Shown: positions 15,963 through 26,196, counted from the first letter of the stretch. The stretch: DNA of 64,000 nucleotides from Bacteroidota bacterium (GCA_016721765.1 JADKHO010000003.1:177001-241000), one strand, 5' to 3'. Made by a program: numbers and translations. The notes: a model not told the origin generated them from the letters alone.

Positions 15963-18900
15963 TTACTCTATTTGAATTTTAAATGATTTTTGTTTGACAG
16001 CATCTTTAAACTGTAAAAAGTAAATTCCCCCCGCAATATCAGTGAGCGGGAGAATGCATTCCTTACAAATGCCTTTTAATTTTTGGGAGCCTATTAGTTT
16101 TCCAAGCGTATTATAAACGGTGAATTGATATTCCTCATTAAAAATATCTTGCGTAAAATAAAAACTTGAATTTTTCTTGAAGACTTTAAAAACGCCACTT
16201 TCATTTTCTATAACTCCGGTACATAAATCTATAACAAAATTCTTTCCTATAGCATTTGCACAACCATTCGTATCATAGTAAGCATAGCTAATGAGATGGC
16301 TTCCAACACCTGCAGTTGAAGGGTTGAGTGTGTTTAAACTGACACCACTGCCATAATAATTTCCGCCTAAAGGAGTTGCGCCTGAAAGGGCATATAGGGG
16401 ATCCGTTGCACAAAGAGTTAAAGGGTTACCCGGCCACGATAAAGTAGGTTGTGGCAGAACATTAATCCATATTGGCTGTGAATAAAATACCTGACCACAA
16501 GCGGGGTTGGTGATTCTGCAGCGAAAGAAACTATTTCCGGCGGAAGCTTGCAGGCCGTAAAAATGAAGTATAGGGTGCGTTCCTAGAAAAATTGGAACGG
16601 TATCTTTAAACCACTGGTAAGTATGCGTTCCATTTCCAACTTTCACAAATAAGCTGTCGTGTGTGCCGGCACATTGAGTATGACTCAAGGTTTGGCTTTG
16701 AATTAGTGTATCCGGGACAGTTATCAAAATATTTTTACTATAATTGGTAGAGGAAATTGAACACCCTGTTACCTTGCATCTAACAATTATGCTATCCAAA
16801 GAAAGTGGGATATTTTCGAACCTAAGAAATCTGCCATTTGCAACAATAAATCCGGGTTGATTTAGTATTGGTACAAAGGACGTTCCTTGTTTTATTTCCC
16901 ATGAATACTGTGTATTTGCATTGTTGCTATTCACACTAATTGAATCTGTATTTCCTAAGCAAAGTTCTTTAGAAGTATATGGTTGGATAAGGGTGGGACC
17001 AACATTAACAGTGGTAACATTACTATAGGTTCGTGGTCCGCAATAATCCGATGTCCAAAAACGAAATTTGTAAACAGGGGGATTTGGTTGAGGAGAAAGA
17101 AGGATTAAAGAACTTGAATAATAACTGATCGAACTATACGTTACACTTTTTATTTCATAGTCGGGAGTATACGACATAATATCCTGCCATCCTTTACCAT
17201 CCAAAGAATCTACTTGCCATGCGCGGAGTCCAAAAAAAGCATCACTGTATTGATAATCCAAACTGGAGTTAATATAAATGCTAATCTTTATACTATCGCC
17301 TGGACAATCCGTTCTAGAATTAAGTGTTCCCATAATAGGGGGTGCACCGAGAAGCGGAATACCCCTAATTAAAACACTATCTCTTGCCCGACAACCAAAT
17401 GTATCAACAGCAGTAACAATTAGATAATCATAATTATGTATTACAAGTGTTGCTAAATTATTATTTACATAAGTTATGTTTTGTGTAGGAAAAACTGTGA
17501 ATTGAGTAGACGAATCACCAAAATTTAAATTGAATAGTTCACCATTGCATTTTTTAAAAAAAGGTGCACCGCCGACTCCCGTCCCACTAATTGGTAAGTT
17601 AATATGTGGCACTCCTCTTGAATTGACACGCACCGTATCAAATGCTTTACAGCCAGCATAGGTTGCAGTAACAACATAGTCAGTTGTTATACTTGGATTT
17701 GCGATTGGGTTTTGGGCTGTTGAGGAGCTAAGTGACACAGTTGGAAGCCAGCTATAGGTAGCCACATGATTGCTGGTGGTAAAAATTTGCGCTGAACCAT
17801 TACCACACATATTGAGGTCATTACCAGCATTTACAGTGAGGTTATAATTGGAATAAATAACATTTACGGTATCGGATTTATAACATCCTTGATAAGCACT
17901 ATAAAGAATATAAGTAGAATTATACCCCGGATTTATTGTGGGATTTTTAGAAGTATATCCAGCAAAGGCTGTCATATTACTTGACCACCCAAAAGCAATA
18001 TTATTGGGTGTTACACTACCAGTTAAAGCTGCACTAGCACCACAAGTTATGGTAACATCAGGGCCTGCCGAAACAGTAAAAGCAGGGTTTGCAGAAAAAG
18101 CTGCATATTTTACAAAGAATGAAATAGATTTGTTAGATGAAAGCGTTATGGGGTACCACGTTTGACTTGACATAAAGTTACCCCAAACAAGCTGATTCCC
18201 AGCATCATCAAATAAAACAGCATTATTTTCAAGCAGGTTTGATTGCGCGGCTCTATTTGATCTTGCCCACAGCAATTTACCGGCACTCGAAAATTGTGCA
18301 CAGAATGCTTCAAAATTATTATTTGGCACTGGTGTTTGCTCGGCCCACAAAGGAAAGCTGCCTATATAAGGATAACTACCCAATAATTTTCCGCAGACTG
18401 CGATTATTCCGTTCTGGTAAGCAATGGACGTAACCTTGTTACCATAACTTGAGTAAGTTCCGCCAACAATTTCAAACCATAGATTATTACCTAAGGAATC
18501 AATTTTTGCAATAAATCCTTTAGAAGTAGGGCTATTATAGGTATAGGGAGGAAAAAATATTCGACCCTGAACCGTGCCGCTTAAAATAATGCTATTATTT
18601 TCTGCAAGGCAAGTTTTGTAGGCAGCAAATCCCTCACCGGAAGTGGCTGATTCTGCCAATTTTCCCCAAATGCAATGACCATCGCTTCCCCTGTATTTAG
18701 CCATAAAAAATGAGTAAGTGCTCAAATGCGAACCTAGGCAGGTGTAATTTACATCAAAATCAAAGCTACCACCGGCGGCATTACTTGTAGTGCCTGTAAT
18801 GATAATATTACCACTACTGTCAGCTGTTAATGTATTGACCACTTCACTCGAATTTGAGCCTAACGATTTAATATATTTTAAGTTTCCTGCGGAATCCAAT

Positions 18901-19535
18901 TTCATAAAGATTGCGTCATACTTTGTAAAGAAATTGTTGTAAAGACGATTGTAGATGATGGTATCAGCAAACTCAAAAGCGATAGCTGAAAATGACCCGC
19001 TTACAAAAACATTGTTGTTTAAATCTACTGATACGTCTGAGGCTCCGCAGAAATCATTTGATTTTTTGCTAGCCCTCACCCATTGAAATTGGAGGTTTGA
19101 ATTATATTTGATAATGATAAGTTTATTTCGGTAAGTAGCCGGAAGTAAAGCGTTATTCAAATAAACATTATTTCCGGCATAAGAGCCAACAAGGTAAATA
19201 CTTCCATCGGGTGAAGTACCTATTTTTGCAATATTAAATTCATCAGTAGCAGCAGCATGATGACTTACTATGACCGCTTTAGTGTAATGCCCTATTGAAT
19301 CTTGAATGGCAATGAAATTAGTGACAGAATCCGTTGCAGTATTCAGGAGCGTATCAAGTTGAATGGGTTTTATTTGTCCGAATATGCCCGACACAACAAA
19401 AGTGCCATCGTTTCGGCGTTGTGCATCTTTAATGGTAAAACCAGCAGTATCAACTTTTATTGCTTGAATACAATTTTGTGAAAATAAACTTATGGAAACT
19501 AAAAGGAGAAAAAAAGTTAGGAAAAGGGATTTCAT
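15963..19535 (-). CDS. Giant secreted propeller/Ig-like protein with T9SS sorting domain
   Basis: The start is set at the ATG at 19535, which opens a signal peptide (MKSLFLTFFLLLVSISLFSQ). The 13 codons upstream would hide it. The 1190-aa product has SBBP-like beta-propeller repeats over the first 450 residues (FIAKIDSLGNNLWF). PKD/Ig-like repeats follow (VSAGPDVTITCG, then VNAGNDLNMCG near 600), then further Cys-containing domains. The C-terminal T9SS type A sorting signal includes YQFTVYNTLGKLIGS and ends GGIYFLQFKDAVKQKSFKIQ. It is a likely cell-surface or adhesin-like protein. It stands alone. Confidence 0.8.
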   Translation of the reverse strand: MKSLFLTFFLLLVSISLFSQNCIQAIKVDTAGFTIKDAQRRNDGTFVVSGIFGQIKPIQLDTLLNTATDSVTNFIAIQDSIGHYTKAVIVSHHAAATDEFNIAKIGTSPDGSIYLVGSYAGNNVYLNNALLPATYRNKLIIIKYNSNLQFQWVRASKKSNDFCGASDVSVDLNNNVFVSGSFSAIAFEFADTIIYNRLYNNFFTKYDAIFMKLDSAGNLKYIKSLGSNSSEVVNTLTADSSGNIIITGTTSNAAGGSFDFDVNYTCLGSHLSTYSFFMAKYRGSDGHCIWGKLAESATSGEGFAAYKTCLAENNSIILSGTVQGRIFFPPYTYNSPTSKGFIAKIDSLGNNLWFEIVGGTYSSYGNKVTSIAYQNGIIAVCGKLLGSYPYIGSFPLWAEQTPVPNNNFEAFCAQFSSAGKLLWARSNRAAQSNLLENNAVLFDDAGNQLVWGNFMSSQTWYPITLSSNKSISFFVKYAAFSANPAFTVSAGPDVTITCGASAALTGSVTPNNIAFGWSSNMTAFAGYTSKNPTINPGYNSTYILYSAYQGCYKSDTVNVIYSNYNLTVNAGNDLNMCGNGSAQIFTTSNHVATYSWLPTVSLSSSTAQNPIANPSITTDYVVTATYAGCKAFDTVRVNSRGVPHINLPISGTGVGGAPFFKKCNGELFNLNFGDSSTQFTVFPTQNITYVNNNLATLVIHNYDYLIVTAVDTFGCRARDSVLIRGIPLLGAPPIMGTLNSRTDCPGDSIKISIYINSSLDYQYSDAFFGLRAWQVDSLDGKGWQDIMSYTPDYEIKSVTYSSISYYSSSLILLSPQPNPPVYKFRFWTSDYCGPRTYSNVTTVNVGPTLIQPYTSKELCLGNTDSISVNSNNANTQYSWEIKQGTSFVPILNQPGFIVANGRFLRFENIPLSLDSIIVRCKVTGCSISSTNYSKNILITVPDTLIQSQTLSHTQCAGTHDSLFVKVGNGTHTYQWFKDTVPIFLGTHPILHFYGLQASAGNSFFRCRITNPACGQVFYSQPIWINVLPQPTLSWPGNPLTLCATDPLYALSGATPLGGNYYGSGVSLNTLNPSTAGVGSHLISYAYYDTNGCANAIGKNFVIDLCTGVIENESGVFKVFKKNSSFYFTQDIFNEEYQFTVYNTLGKLIGSQKLKGICKECILPLTDIAGGIYFLQFKDAVKQKSFKIQIE

Positions 19536-20262
19536 GTTTTTTTTTGTTTTTCCGCAATGACACCGAAAATGCAATCGATTAAATATACAATTACTCTTTT
19601 GCCACCAAGGCTATAAGCAACTAAGTTAAGAATGTTTCTAGGACTTTGTGGCCTAACTCTTAAATCTTATTTTCAAATTGATAATAACACTTGTTGGCAT
19701 AATTAACGACAATGTATATTTTTTAAATTAAGCTTGCCATTAATTAAATTCCTTTCAGTTGAATGATAGCAAATTAATTACAAACTTAAGGGAAATAAAA
19801 TACTTCGCTTTTATTGCATTTAGGCAACCTGCTTTCTTCACTAGTCCACATTTTATGCTAGGCTTTCAAAATATGCATTTACAAGGAATGGCATTAAATA
19901 ATATCACTTTTACTTGGTTTGCGATTGTGCTTTTGATTCCCAAAATAGTCCCCCATTTAATCGCCGATATTCCCCGTTTTGCTGTTCCAAAGCAATCTAT
20001 CCAATGTGAAATGCAATTGCCTGTCTAGCACCACCAGCAACAATTCCAAAGCAATGGATTCGTTCGTAATTTGCATAACCTCGCAATAAAGGTTTAATGA
20101 AAGCTTGCTTATTTTAATAAAAATTGCTTATTTGGGTGCATTATTTTTTGCTGTAGAACAGCGGATAAACGACATTCCTAAATCATTTTTTAGGGCCTTA
20201 TAGAAGCATTAATTTTGTAAAAACAATCTCAAACTTTAAACAACAGTTATAATTTTACTAGT
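19536..20262. other. Long gap, no supported gene
   Basis: An 89-codon plus-strand frame at 19759-20028 has no domain, signal or start context worth calling. The word TTCCAAAGCAAT occurs twice (about 19985 and 20045). A promoter-like TAATTTTG lies at 20210-20217. Confidence 0.4.
20210..20217 (+). promoter_or_regulatory. -7 element for the RibD-like gene
   Basis: TAATTTTG is a perfect TAnnTTTG match 46 bp before the ATG at 20263. Confidence 0.45.
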
Positions 20263-20835
20263 ATGAGAAAAATAATTTCATTTATGCACATCTCGCTCGA
20301 CGGCTTTGTTGCCGGACCCAAGGGAGAAATGGACTGGATTAAAGTGAATGAAGAAATTTTTGATTTCGGGGCTAAACGCATTGGAGAAGGCGATACTGCT
20401 ATTTATGGCAGAGTTACTTTTGAAATGATGGAAAATTACTGGCCAACAGCTGCCGATAAACCTAATGCCAGCAAACACGACAGAGAGCATTCAAAATGGT
20501 ACAGCAAAGTGCGCAAAGTGGTGTTGTCAAAAACAATGAAGGCTGAGGATTTGACAAATACACTAATTATTAACGAAAACCTTCCTGCTAGTATTAACGA
20601 ACTGAAGCAACAGGATGGAGCCGACATTTTAATTTTTGGCAGTCCAGGAGCAACGCATTCACTTATGCAACATAACTTAATCGACGGGTATTGGCTATTT
20701 GTGAATCCTATTATTCTTGGAAAAGGTATTCCCTTGTTTGTTGATATTAAAGACAAAATTAAACTTAAGCTCGTTTCAACGCATCAATTTTCGTGCGGGG
20801 TAACGGAGCTGAATTACCTTATGGATAAATCATAA
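20263..20835 (+). CDS. RibD/dihydrofolate-reductase-like protein
   Basis: This 190-aa protein has the RibD C-terminal (DHFR-fold) pattern. It opens KIISFMHISLDGFVAGPKGE, then has AIYGRVTFEMM, KVVLSKTM and DILIFGSPGATHSLMQHNLID, ending with the TELNYL strand. The stand-alone members are NADPH-dependent reductases of unknown substrate, often mis-annotated as DHFR. No riboflavin or folate genes are near, so the role is open. Confidence 0.85.
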   Translation: MRKIISFMHISLDGFVAGPKGEMDWIKVNEEIFDFGAKRIGEGDTAIYGRVTFEMMENYWPTAADKPNASKHDREHSKWYSKVRKVVLSKTMKAEDLTNTLIINENLPASINELKQQDGADILIFGSPGATHSLMQHNLIDGYWLFVNPIILGKGIPLFVDIKDKIKLKLVSTHQFSCGVTELNYLMDKS

Positions 20836-21016
20836 GAAACGTTTACAAGGATTAATAATTTATGAACGTCTTTTAATAAAAGGAAGGATGAAAATAAATT
20901 AGAGAAAGTGAAAAAAGGGTAAGTTTTTAAGCCATAAACGTATTAAACTTTATTTTTCAATATGCTAACTTTTACAACCAATTTTTTAAAGTCTTATTTG
21001 AAATAGACACCATCAG

Positions 21017-21472
21017 ATGAAAGCAAACGGAAAAACAGTACAAGAAATACTCATCAACCTTCCGGCAGATAGGGTTGAACCATTTAATAAACTGCATGAT
21101 GTGATTGTTAAAAATCTGCCGAAAGGCTTTGAGCCGGCCATAAGTTATGGTGGACTAGGCTATGTAATTCCACATTCGCTTTATCCTGCAGGGTACCACT
21201 GCAAGCCGATTGAGCCGCTGCCATTTGCAGGTATCGCTTCACAGAAAGGTTCTATCAATTTTTACCACATGGGAATTTATGCTGATCCTGAATTACTGAA
21301 TTGGTTTGTGAACGAGTATCCTAAGCACAGTAAACAAAAATTAGATATGGGAAAAAGCTGTGTGCGCTTTAAAAAGATGGAAGAAATTCCATATAAACTC
21401 ATTGGTGAATTGATGAAAAAAATGAGTGCTAAGGAATGGATCGCTATGTATGAAGCGAACTATAAAAAGTAA
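21017..21472 (+). CDS. DUF1801 (YdhG-like) protein
   Basis: This 151-aa protein shows the DUF1801 fold pattern: TVQEILINLPADRVEPFNKL, ISYGGLGYVIPHSLYP, the central FAGIASQKGSINFYHMG and SCVRFKKMEEIPYKLIGEL near the end. The family is small, cytoplasmic and frataxin-like in fold. Its biochemical role is unclear. It has no obvious partners. Confidence 0.75.
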   Translation: MKANGKTVQEILINLPADRVEPFNKLHDVIVKNLPKGFEPAISYGGLGYVIPHSLYPAGYHCKPIEPLPFAGIASQKGSINFYHMGIYADPELLNWFVNEYPKHSKQKLDMGKSCVRFKKMEEIPYKLIGELMKKMSAKEWIAMYEANYKK

Positions 21473-21529
21473 CTGCAGTTTATTCGAATTATTAATTGAG
21501 AGTTATGTTATTAATTAAAAGGAGCTATT

Positions 21530-22858
21530 ATGACATCACTTTCTAACCATACTTTTTTACGCTATTTTAATTTTATTGCCTTGTATTTCGCACAGGGTGT
21601 GCCCGAAGGAATGCTCACTTTTGGAATTCCGGCATGGATGGCTATGAACGGTAAATCTCCCGGAGAGATTGCAAGTTTTGCAGTTGTAACCGTATTGCCT
21701 TGGAGCTTAAAATTTGTTGTGGCGCCTTTAATGGACCGCTATACCTATTTGCCTATGGGCCGAAAACGACCTTGGATTATTTTAGGTCAATTGGGTTTAG
21801 TGCTAAGTTGTATCTACATGGCCTATATTCCCGATCCATTGAATAATCTGAATCAATTGATGCTCGCTGGTTTTATTGTTTCTTTTTTTGGAGCCTTTCA
21901 AGATGTAGCTACCGATGGCATGGCGGTAGATATTATTCCAATTGACCAACAAGCCAAGGCAAATGGATTTATGTGGGGTTCAAAGATAATTGGCATATCA
22001 ATTTCACTGGCAGTTGGAAGTTGGGTGTTGAGCAAATATAGTTTTACAAGCTCAATGCTGATGATGGCAACTGTAATTAGTGTAATCATGCTGGTGCCCT
22101 TATTTTTAAGAGAACGACCGGGTGAAAAAATGGTGCCTTGGTCGGCTGGAAAAGCTTCACCCGACACAAAAAATTTGCAATTAGAAAGTTGGGGACGCAT
22201 TTTTAAATCCTTGTACAGTGTATTTAAATTACGCAACTCATTAGTAATTGCTATGCTTTTATTTATTAGTCAAGGCGGCTTTAAATATGTTTCCACCCTG
22301 CTCCCCATTTTCACAGTGAAGGAATTGGGCTGGACAAATTTAGATTACTCGCAGTACTATTCAACAGCAAAGCTAATTGGAGGCATTGTTGGTATGTTAC
22401 TGGGAGGTATTTTAATTGATAAGTTTGGTAAAAAGCGAATGATGAATATTTACTTTTTAGGCTTGGTGATTTTAATTTCAGTGTTCACATTTTCAAAAAT
22501 CTATTGGGTTAACCGTAATTTTATATATGCATTTATGGTGATACAAAATGTACTCTATACTTTTGCTTGTATTGGCACTTTTGCAATGGCGATGCAATGT
22601 TGTTGGAAAAAAGTTTCGGCGAGTCAATTTACCTTGTATATGACAATAGCCAACTTAGGACAAATGTCATTTGCGGCTTTAATTGGCCCGGTGAAGGAAC
22701 ATTTTAGTTGGCAAGTTTCGCTCTTCGCTTTCGCGTTATTTATTTCCCTAGCCTGGTTGGTATTGCAATTCCTAAATATTGATAAACATATTGAAAAAGT
22801 TGCTGCTCTTGAAATACTGGAAATGGAAGGCAAAATCAAGGAATTAGAAGCGGTTTGA
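21530..22858 (+). CDS. MFS transporter, AmpG/PAT-like
   Basis: This 442-aa protein has about 12 hydrophobic segments. Early residues FIALYFAQGVPEGMLTFGIPAW and PWSLKFVVAPLMDRYTYLPMGRKRPWI contain the MFS cytoplasmic loop signature between TM2 and TM3. GAFQDVATDGMAVDIIP is characteristic of the AmpG/acetyl-CoA transporter (PAT) group. That group imports muropeptides or acetyl-CoA-type anions. No peptidoglycan-recycling gene is adjacent, so the substrate stays open. Confidence 0.75.
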   Translation: MTSLSNHTFLRYFNFIALYFAQGVPEGMLTFGIPAWMAMNGKSPGEIASFAVVTVLPWSLKFVVAPLMDRYTYLPMGRKRPWIILGQLGLVLSCIYMAYIPDPLNNLNQLMLAGFIVSFFGAFQDVATDGMAVDIIPIDQQAKANGFMWGSKIIGISISLAVGSWVLSKYSFTSSMLMMATVISVIMLVPLFLRERPGEKMVPWSAGKASPDTKNLQLESWGRIFKSLYSVFKLRNSLVIAMLLFISQGGFKYVSTLLPIFTVKELGWTNLDYSQYYSTAKLIGGIVGMLLGGILIDKFGKKRMMNIYFLGLVILISVFTFSKIYWVNRNFIYAFMVIQNVLYTFACIGTFAMAMQCCWKKVSASQFTLYMTIANLGQMSFAALIGPVKEHFSWQVSLFAFALFISLAWLVLQFLNIDKHIEKVAALEILEMEGKIKELEAV

Positions 22859-22970
22859 TGTTTAGAAATGGATCTATTTTTTGAAATTTCATAACCTTAT
22901 TGAATATTGTTTTCGGAGCAAAAGAGTTTATGCAGCAACATTTAATTTTAATTACTAAACAAAGCAAACA

Positions 22971-23744
22971 TTGAGTCAAAGCATAAGTATTTTAGGATGC
23001 GGCTGGTTGGGAATGCCTCTGGCTATTCATTTAGTTCAAATGGGGTATACTGTTAAAGGGTCAACTACCAATACGGATAAACTCGAAACAATGAGGTCAA
23101 ATGGAGTTTTGCCTTTTGTAATAAATTTATCTCAAAGAAATTATGAAGCGACTGGTTTTTTGGATGCTGAAGTTTTGATCATTGCAGTGCCTTCAAAAAA
23201 TGTGAATGACTTTAAAAACTTGATTACTGAAATCGAAAAATCGCCGGTTAAAAAGGTACTCTTTATTAGTTCTACGTCAGTTTATCCAAATACAAACGAT
23301 ATAGTAACCGAAACGTCTGAAGTGTTGGATTCACCGTTAGTTGAAATCGAGAATTTGTTTAGGAATAGCAGCGTTTTTGAAAGCTGCATAATTCGATTTG
23401 CAGGTTTATTTGGTTACGATAGAAAACCAGGGAATTTTTATCCCTCGGGCCACAAAATCAGCAACCCGGATGGATCCGTAAATTTTATTCATAGAGACGA
23501 TTGCCTTCGCATTATAATGGAAATTATTGAAAAGAATATTTGGCAAGAAACCTTTAATGCTTGCGCCGATACACATCCTAAAAGAAGAGAATTCTTTACA
23601 AAAGAAGCGCTTCGTTTAGGACTGGTTCAACCTAAGTTTAAGGAGGAATCTTCGTGTGATTATAAAATTGTGAGCAATGCTAAATTAAAAGGCAAATTGA
23701 ATTTTTCATTTAAATATCCGGATGTAATGAATTATGAAGAATAG
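22971..23744 (+). CDS. NAD(P)-dependent epimerase/dehydratase-like (SDR) protein
   Basis: This 257-aa protein starts with TTG at 22971. The next ATG lies past the dinucleotide-binding loop, so TTG is the only start keeping ISILGCGWLGMPLA (residues 5-18, GxGxxG). The rest fits an extended SDR of the YeeZ type: KKVLFISSTSVYPN holds the Thr/Ser and Tyr region, then FAGLFGYDRKPG and INFIHRDDCLRII-like segments (FIHRDDC). The substrate is probably a nucleotide sugar or related metabolite, but this is uncertain. Confidence 0.75.
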   Translation: MSQSISILGCGWLGMPLAIHLVQMGYTVKGSTTNTDKLETMRSNGVLPFVINLSQRNYEATGFLDAEVLIIAVPSKNVNDFKNLITEIEKSPVKKVLFISSTSVYPNTNDIVTETSEVLDSPLVEIENLFRNSSVFESCIIRFAGLFGYDRKPGNFYPSGHKISNPDGSVNFIHRDDCLRIIMEIIEKNIWQETFNACADTHPKRREFFTKEALRLGLVQPKFKEESSCDYKIVSNAKLKGKLNFSFKYPDVMNYEE

Positions 23745-23891
23745 ATTTGAAATGACAATTTTTTGGATGCTATTTTTTAAGAAAGGCTTACATTTATGTT
23801 CCTAAGTCATTATGTTATCATTTAATTTAAATTAGTTCAAAGGCAAATCAGAACATAGCAACTTTAACCGATTTTTAAACTTAAATAAATC

Positions 23892-24287
23892 ATGACAACA
23901 GCATCGCAAACAGTACCAAAATGGATTCTAGTAGTATCAGGAATTTTTGCATTAATGGAAATTATGGTGAGTTTTTCCATTTGCTTTTCTCCTCAATCGG
24001 TACTTGAAACGGTTGACCTAACTGCAAAGGGCGTCGACTATTTATTTTACATGTGGGCTTCGCGCCAATTTGCCTTGGGATTTATTTTTGCTTTTGCTAC
24101 AGTAAAAAAATCTATACCAATGCTCACTTTGGCTTATATTTTCTTTTTGGTAATGTTTGTAGGAGATTTGCTCATCGGCATAACGGTTAAGGAAAATTCA
24201 TTAGTGTTTGCAGCGGTAGTGATGTGTGTAATTTCTTCAGTAATGATTTATGCCCTGAATAAAAGTATGGTATCGTACGAAGCATAA
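23892..24287 (+). CDS. Small four-helix membrane protein
   Basis: This 131-aa protein has four hydrophobic segments (about 10-30, 50-72, 78-98 and 104-124) separated by short loops, including YMWASRQFALGF. It resembles small DoxX- or DUF-type membrane proteins of Bacteroidota but is not firmly recognised. It lies alone between an epimerase and DUF2200. Confidence 0.55.
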   Translation: MTTASQTVPKWILVVSGIFALMEIMVSFSICFSPQSVLETVDLTAKGVDYLFYMWASRQFALGFIFAFATVKKSIPMLTLAYIFFLVMFVGDLLIGITVKENSLVFAAVVMCVISSVMIYALNKSMVSYEA

Positions 24288-24422
24288 AGTATAAAGAAAC
24301 TACTTACAGTGAGTCATCAAAGCTTAATTGGGATGAATGATTCGTAAAAATAGTTGATGAATTGGATTGTATAACAAGATTTAATGTTTGTTTCTTTTAT
24401 CTAATTATAATTGATATTAATA

Positions 24423-24788
24423 ATGAAAACAACCGCCACCCACAATGAACGCATAGCGAAAATGACTTTCGGAACTGTTTATCCTTTGTATCTGACAAAA
24501 GTAGAGAAGAAGGGTAGAACACAAAAGGAACTGCTCGAAGTGATTGAATGGTTAACAGGGTTCACAGAAAAACAAATCTTCCATCTTATTGAAAAGAAAG
24601 TGACATTTGAAGCTTTTTTTCAACAAGCTACCATCCATCCAAATGCAAAACTCATTACCGGTGCTATTTGTGGCTATCGCGTGGAGGAAATTGAAAATCC
24701 GTTGACACAAAAAGTACGCTACCTGGATAAGTTGGTAGATGAACTGGCAAAAGGCCGCAAGATTGATAAAATTTTGCGCAGCAGCTAA
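24423..24788 (+). CDS. DUF2200 protein
   Basis: The start is set at the ATG at 24423. The longer frame starts at a TTG four codons earlier with no support. The 121-aa product carries the DUF2200 pattern: HNERIAKMTFGTVYPLYLTKVEKKGRT, ELLEVIEWLTGF and ITGAICGYRVEEIENPLTQKVRYLDKLVDELAKG. The family is cytoplasmic, small and uncharacterised. Confidence 0.75.
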   Translation: MKTTATHNERIAKMTFGTVYPLYLTKVEKKGRTQKELLEVIEWLTGFTEKQIFHLIEKKVTFEAFFQQATIHPNAKLITGAICGYRVEEIENPLTQKVRYLDKLVDELAKGRKIDKILRSS

Positions 24789-25123
24789 GTTTAGGCTGTA
24801 TGTATTCCTTTCTAAATAATCCATCCGATACAAGGAAACAAGTTTCATTCATGTATCTTAAAATGCCATTATGTTTAAAGGGTTTTATCAAATTCTGATT
24901 TTCTGGTGCCCTCTTTATTTCACTTGTTCTTAAGAATGGCAATACCTATTTATAGGCACTTAAACAAATATAACTAAGTACAATGCTTAGCTGTAGCGTC
25001 AACCATTTGTCTATGTATTAGCTGTGAATCATGGTCGGTTTTTAAAGAATTGTGTAATAAAACAAGAATACAGATGTTCAATTTTGCATTGTAATAATTC
25101 CGTTACACTTAAATCACATAAAA
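24789..25123. other. Gap, nothing recognised
   Basis: This 335-bp AT-rich gap has two minus-strand frames that only shadow the DUF2200 gene. No hairpin or repeat stands out. Confidence 0.4.
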
Positions 25124-25417
25124 ATGGACAATACTAAAAATGATAATCACACGCAAAAGAATGAGAATGGCACACAAGAAAAAAGTCAGGCTAACGACAC
25201 TCAAAATCCAAGTCCTCTTTACCCCAAGCAAAATAGAACTCATCAAATAGGTGAGGATGAAAGTGAAGAAAGTAAAAAGCGCGAAGTAGTTGCAAATGAT
25301 GAAGGAGAATCAAATGATTCTTACGAAGGTATCGAAGGTATTGATGAGCCACAACTTGGAAACGAGGAGGGGCAAAGAAACCCGATCGACCAAGGCAATT
25401 CCTCGCTTGAGAAGTAA
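25124..25417 (+). CDS. Small acidic disordered protein
   Basis: This 97-aa protein consists almost wholly of Asn, Gln, Glu, Asp, Ser and Lys, with no hydrophobic core. It looks intrinsically disordered. It begins the cluster of stress-type genes. Comparable hydrophilic miniproteins accumulate under osmotic or desiccation stress in other bacteria, but that role is inference here. Confidence 0.6.
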   Translation: MDNTKNDNHTQKNENGTQEKSQANDTQNPSPLYPKQNRTHQIGEDESEESKKREVVANDEGESNDSYEGIEGIDEPQLGNEEGQRNPIDQGNSSLEK

Positions 25418-25428
25418 TAGTTTCCAAC

Positions 25429-25548
25429 ATGAATAACATCTTTAAAGGATTAATTGCAGGATACGGGGCTCAAAAATTAGGCGGCGGTTGCTTAGGTACT
25501 ATAATAGTATTTGTAATAATTTGGATGCTGTTGGGTCAATGCAATTAA
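25429..25548 (+). CDS. 39-aa membrane peptide
   Basis: A short ORF begins at ATG 25429: MNNIFKGLIAGYGAQ, KLGGGCLG, then one hydrophobic helix (TIIVFVIIWMLLG) ending QCN. The KLGGGC turn before a single TM helix is a pattern I have seen in short Bacteroidota peptides. It starts 11 bp after the acidic protein and precedes DUF4142, so it is probably in the same operon. Function is unknown. Confidence 0.6.
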   Translation: MNNIFKGLIAGYGAQKLGGGCLGTIIVFVIIWMLLGQCN

Positions 25549-25583
25549 TTATAAAAACAATATTTCAAATTATAAAAAGGGAA

Positions 25584-26168
25584 ATGAAAAACTTCACATC
25601 AAAAATGTTGCAGGCTATGTTAATTAGTGCCTTAATGCTTGGCTACTCATCTTGTTCGAATAAAAAAACCGAAGACTCTAAGGAAGTTGCGGAAGCGTAT
25701 AATGATGCAAAATTTGAAAACAATAAAAATGAAAAGGAAGTACAATTTTTAGTAAACGCAGCCGAAATTAATAGGGAGGAGATTAGCTTAGGACAATTGG
25801 CGCAGCAAAGTGGCAAAACAAGCGATGTTAAGGAATTAGGCAAAATGATGGAAAAAGCACACACAAAATCCTTGCTTAACTTAACTGCTATGGCTGCAAC
25901 AAAAAATATTTCTATTCCAGCTGCCCAAACCGAGAAGGAACAAGAAGTTTATAAAAAATTAAGCGACAAATCAGGAATTAATTTTGACAAAACCTATGCA
26001 CAAATGATGGTGGATGGGCACAAAGATGCCATTAAGCTTTTTGAAACCGCTTCAAACGAAAGCACCGACCTTGATATTAAGGCATGGGCAACGGCAACAT
26101 TACCTGATTTAAGATTGCATCTTGATCACTCCTTAGTTTGTCAAAAAATATTATCAAAAATGAAATAA
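25584..26168 (+). CDS. DUF4142 lipoprotein
   Basis: The start is set at ATG 25584, which opens a lipoprotein signal (MLISALMLGYSSC). The 32 codons upstream overlap the 39-aa peptide and are not used. The 194-aa product is a helical DUF4142 bundle with AAEINREEISLGQLAQQ, LGKMMEKAHTKSLLNL and FDKTYAQMMVDGHKDAIKLF. The family has a ferritin-like fold, is exported and is often linked to stress genes. It is followed closely by a DUF2383-like protein. Confidence 0.8.
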   Translation: MKNFTSKMLQAMLISALMLGYSSCSNKKTEDSKEVAEAYNDAKFENNKNEKEVQFLVNAAEINREEISLGQLAQQSGKTSDVKELGKMMEKAHTKSLLNLTAMAATKNISIPAAQTEKEQEVYKKLSDKSGINFDKTYAQMMVDGHKDAIKLFETASNESTDLDIKAWATATLPDLRLHLDHSLVCQKILSKMK

Positions 26169-26196
26169 ATTATTCACGCATATAAAACACATAAAA

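Noticed and set aside
19759..20028. 89-codon plus-strand frame after the giant T9SS gene
   Set aside because: No signal, domain, promoter or start context; average composition for noncoding DNA here.
24552..24942. Minus-strand frames opposite DUF2200
   Set aside because: Shadows of the recognised DUF2200 gene.
25488..25583. Longer N-terminus of the DUF4142 protein
   Set aside because: Overlaps the 39-aa peptide and hides the lipoprotein signal.
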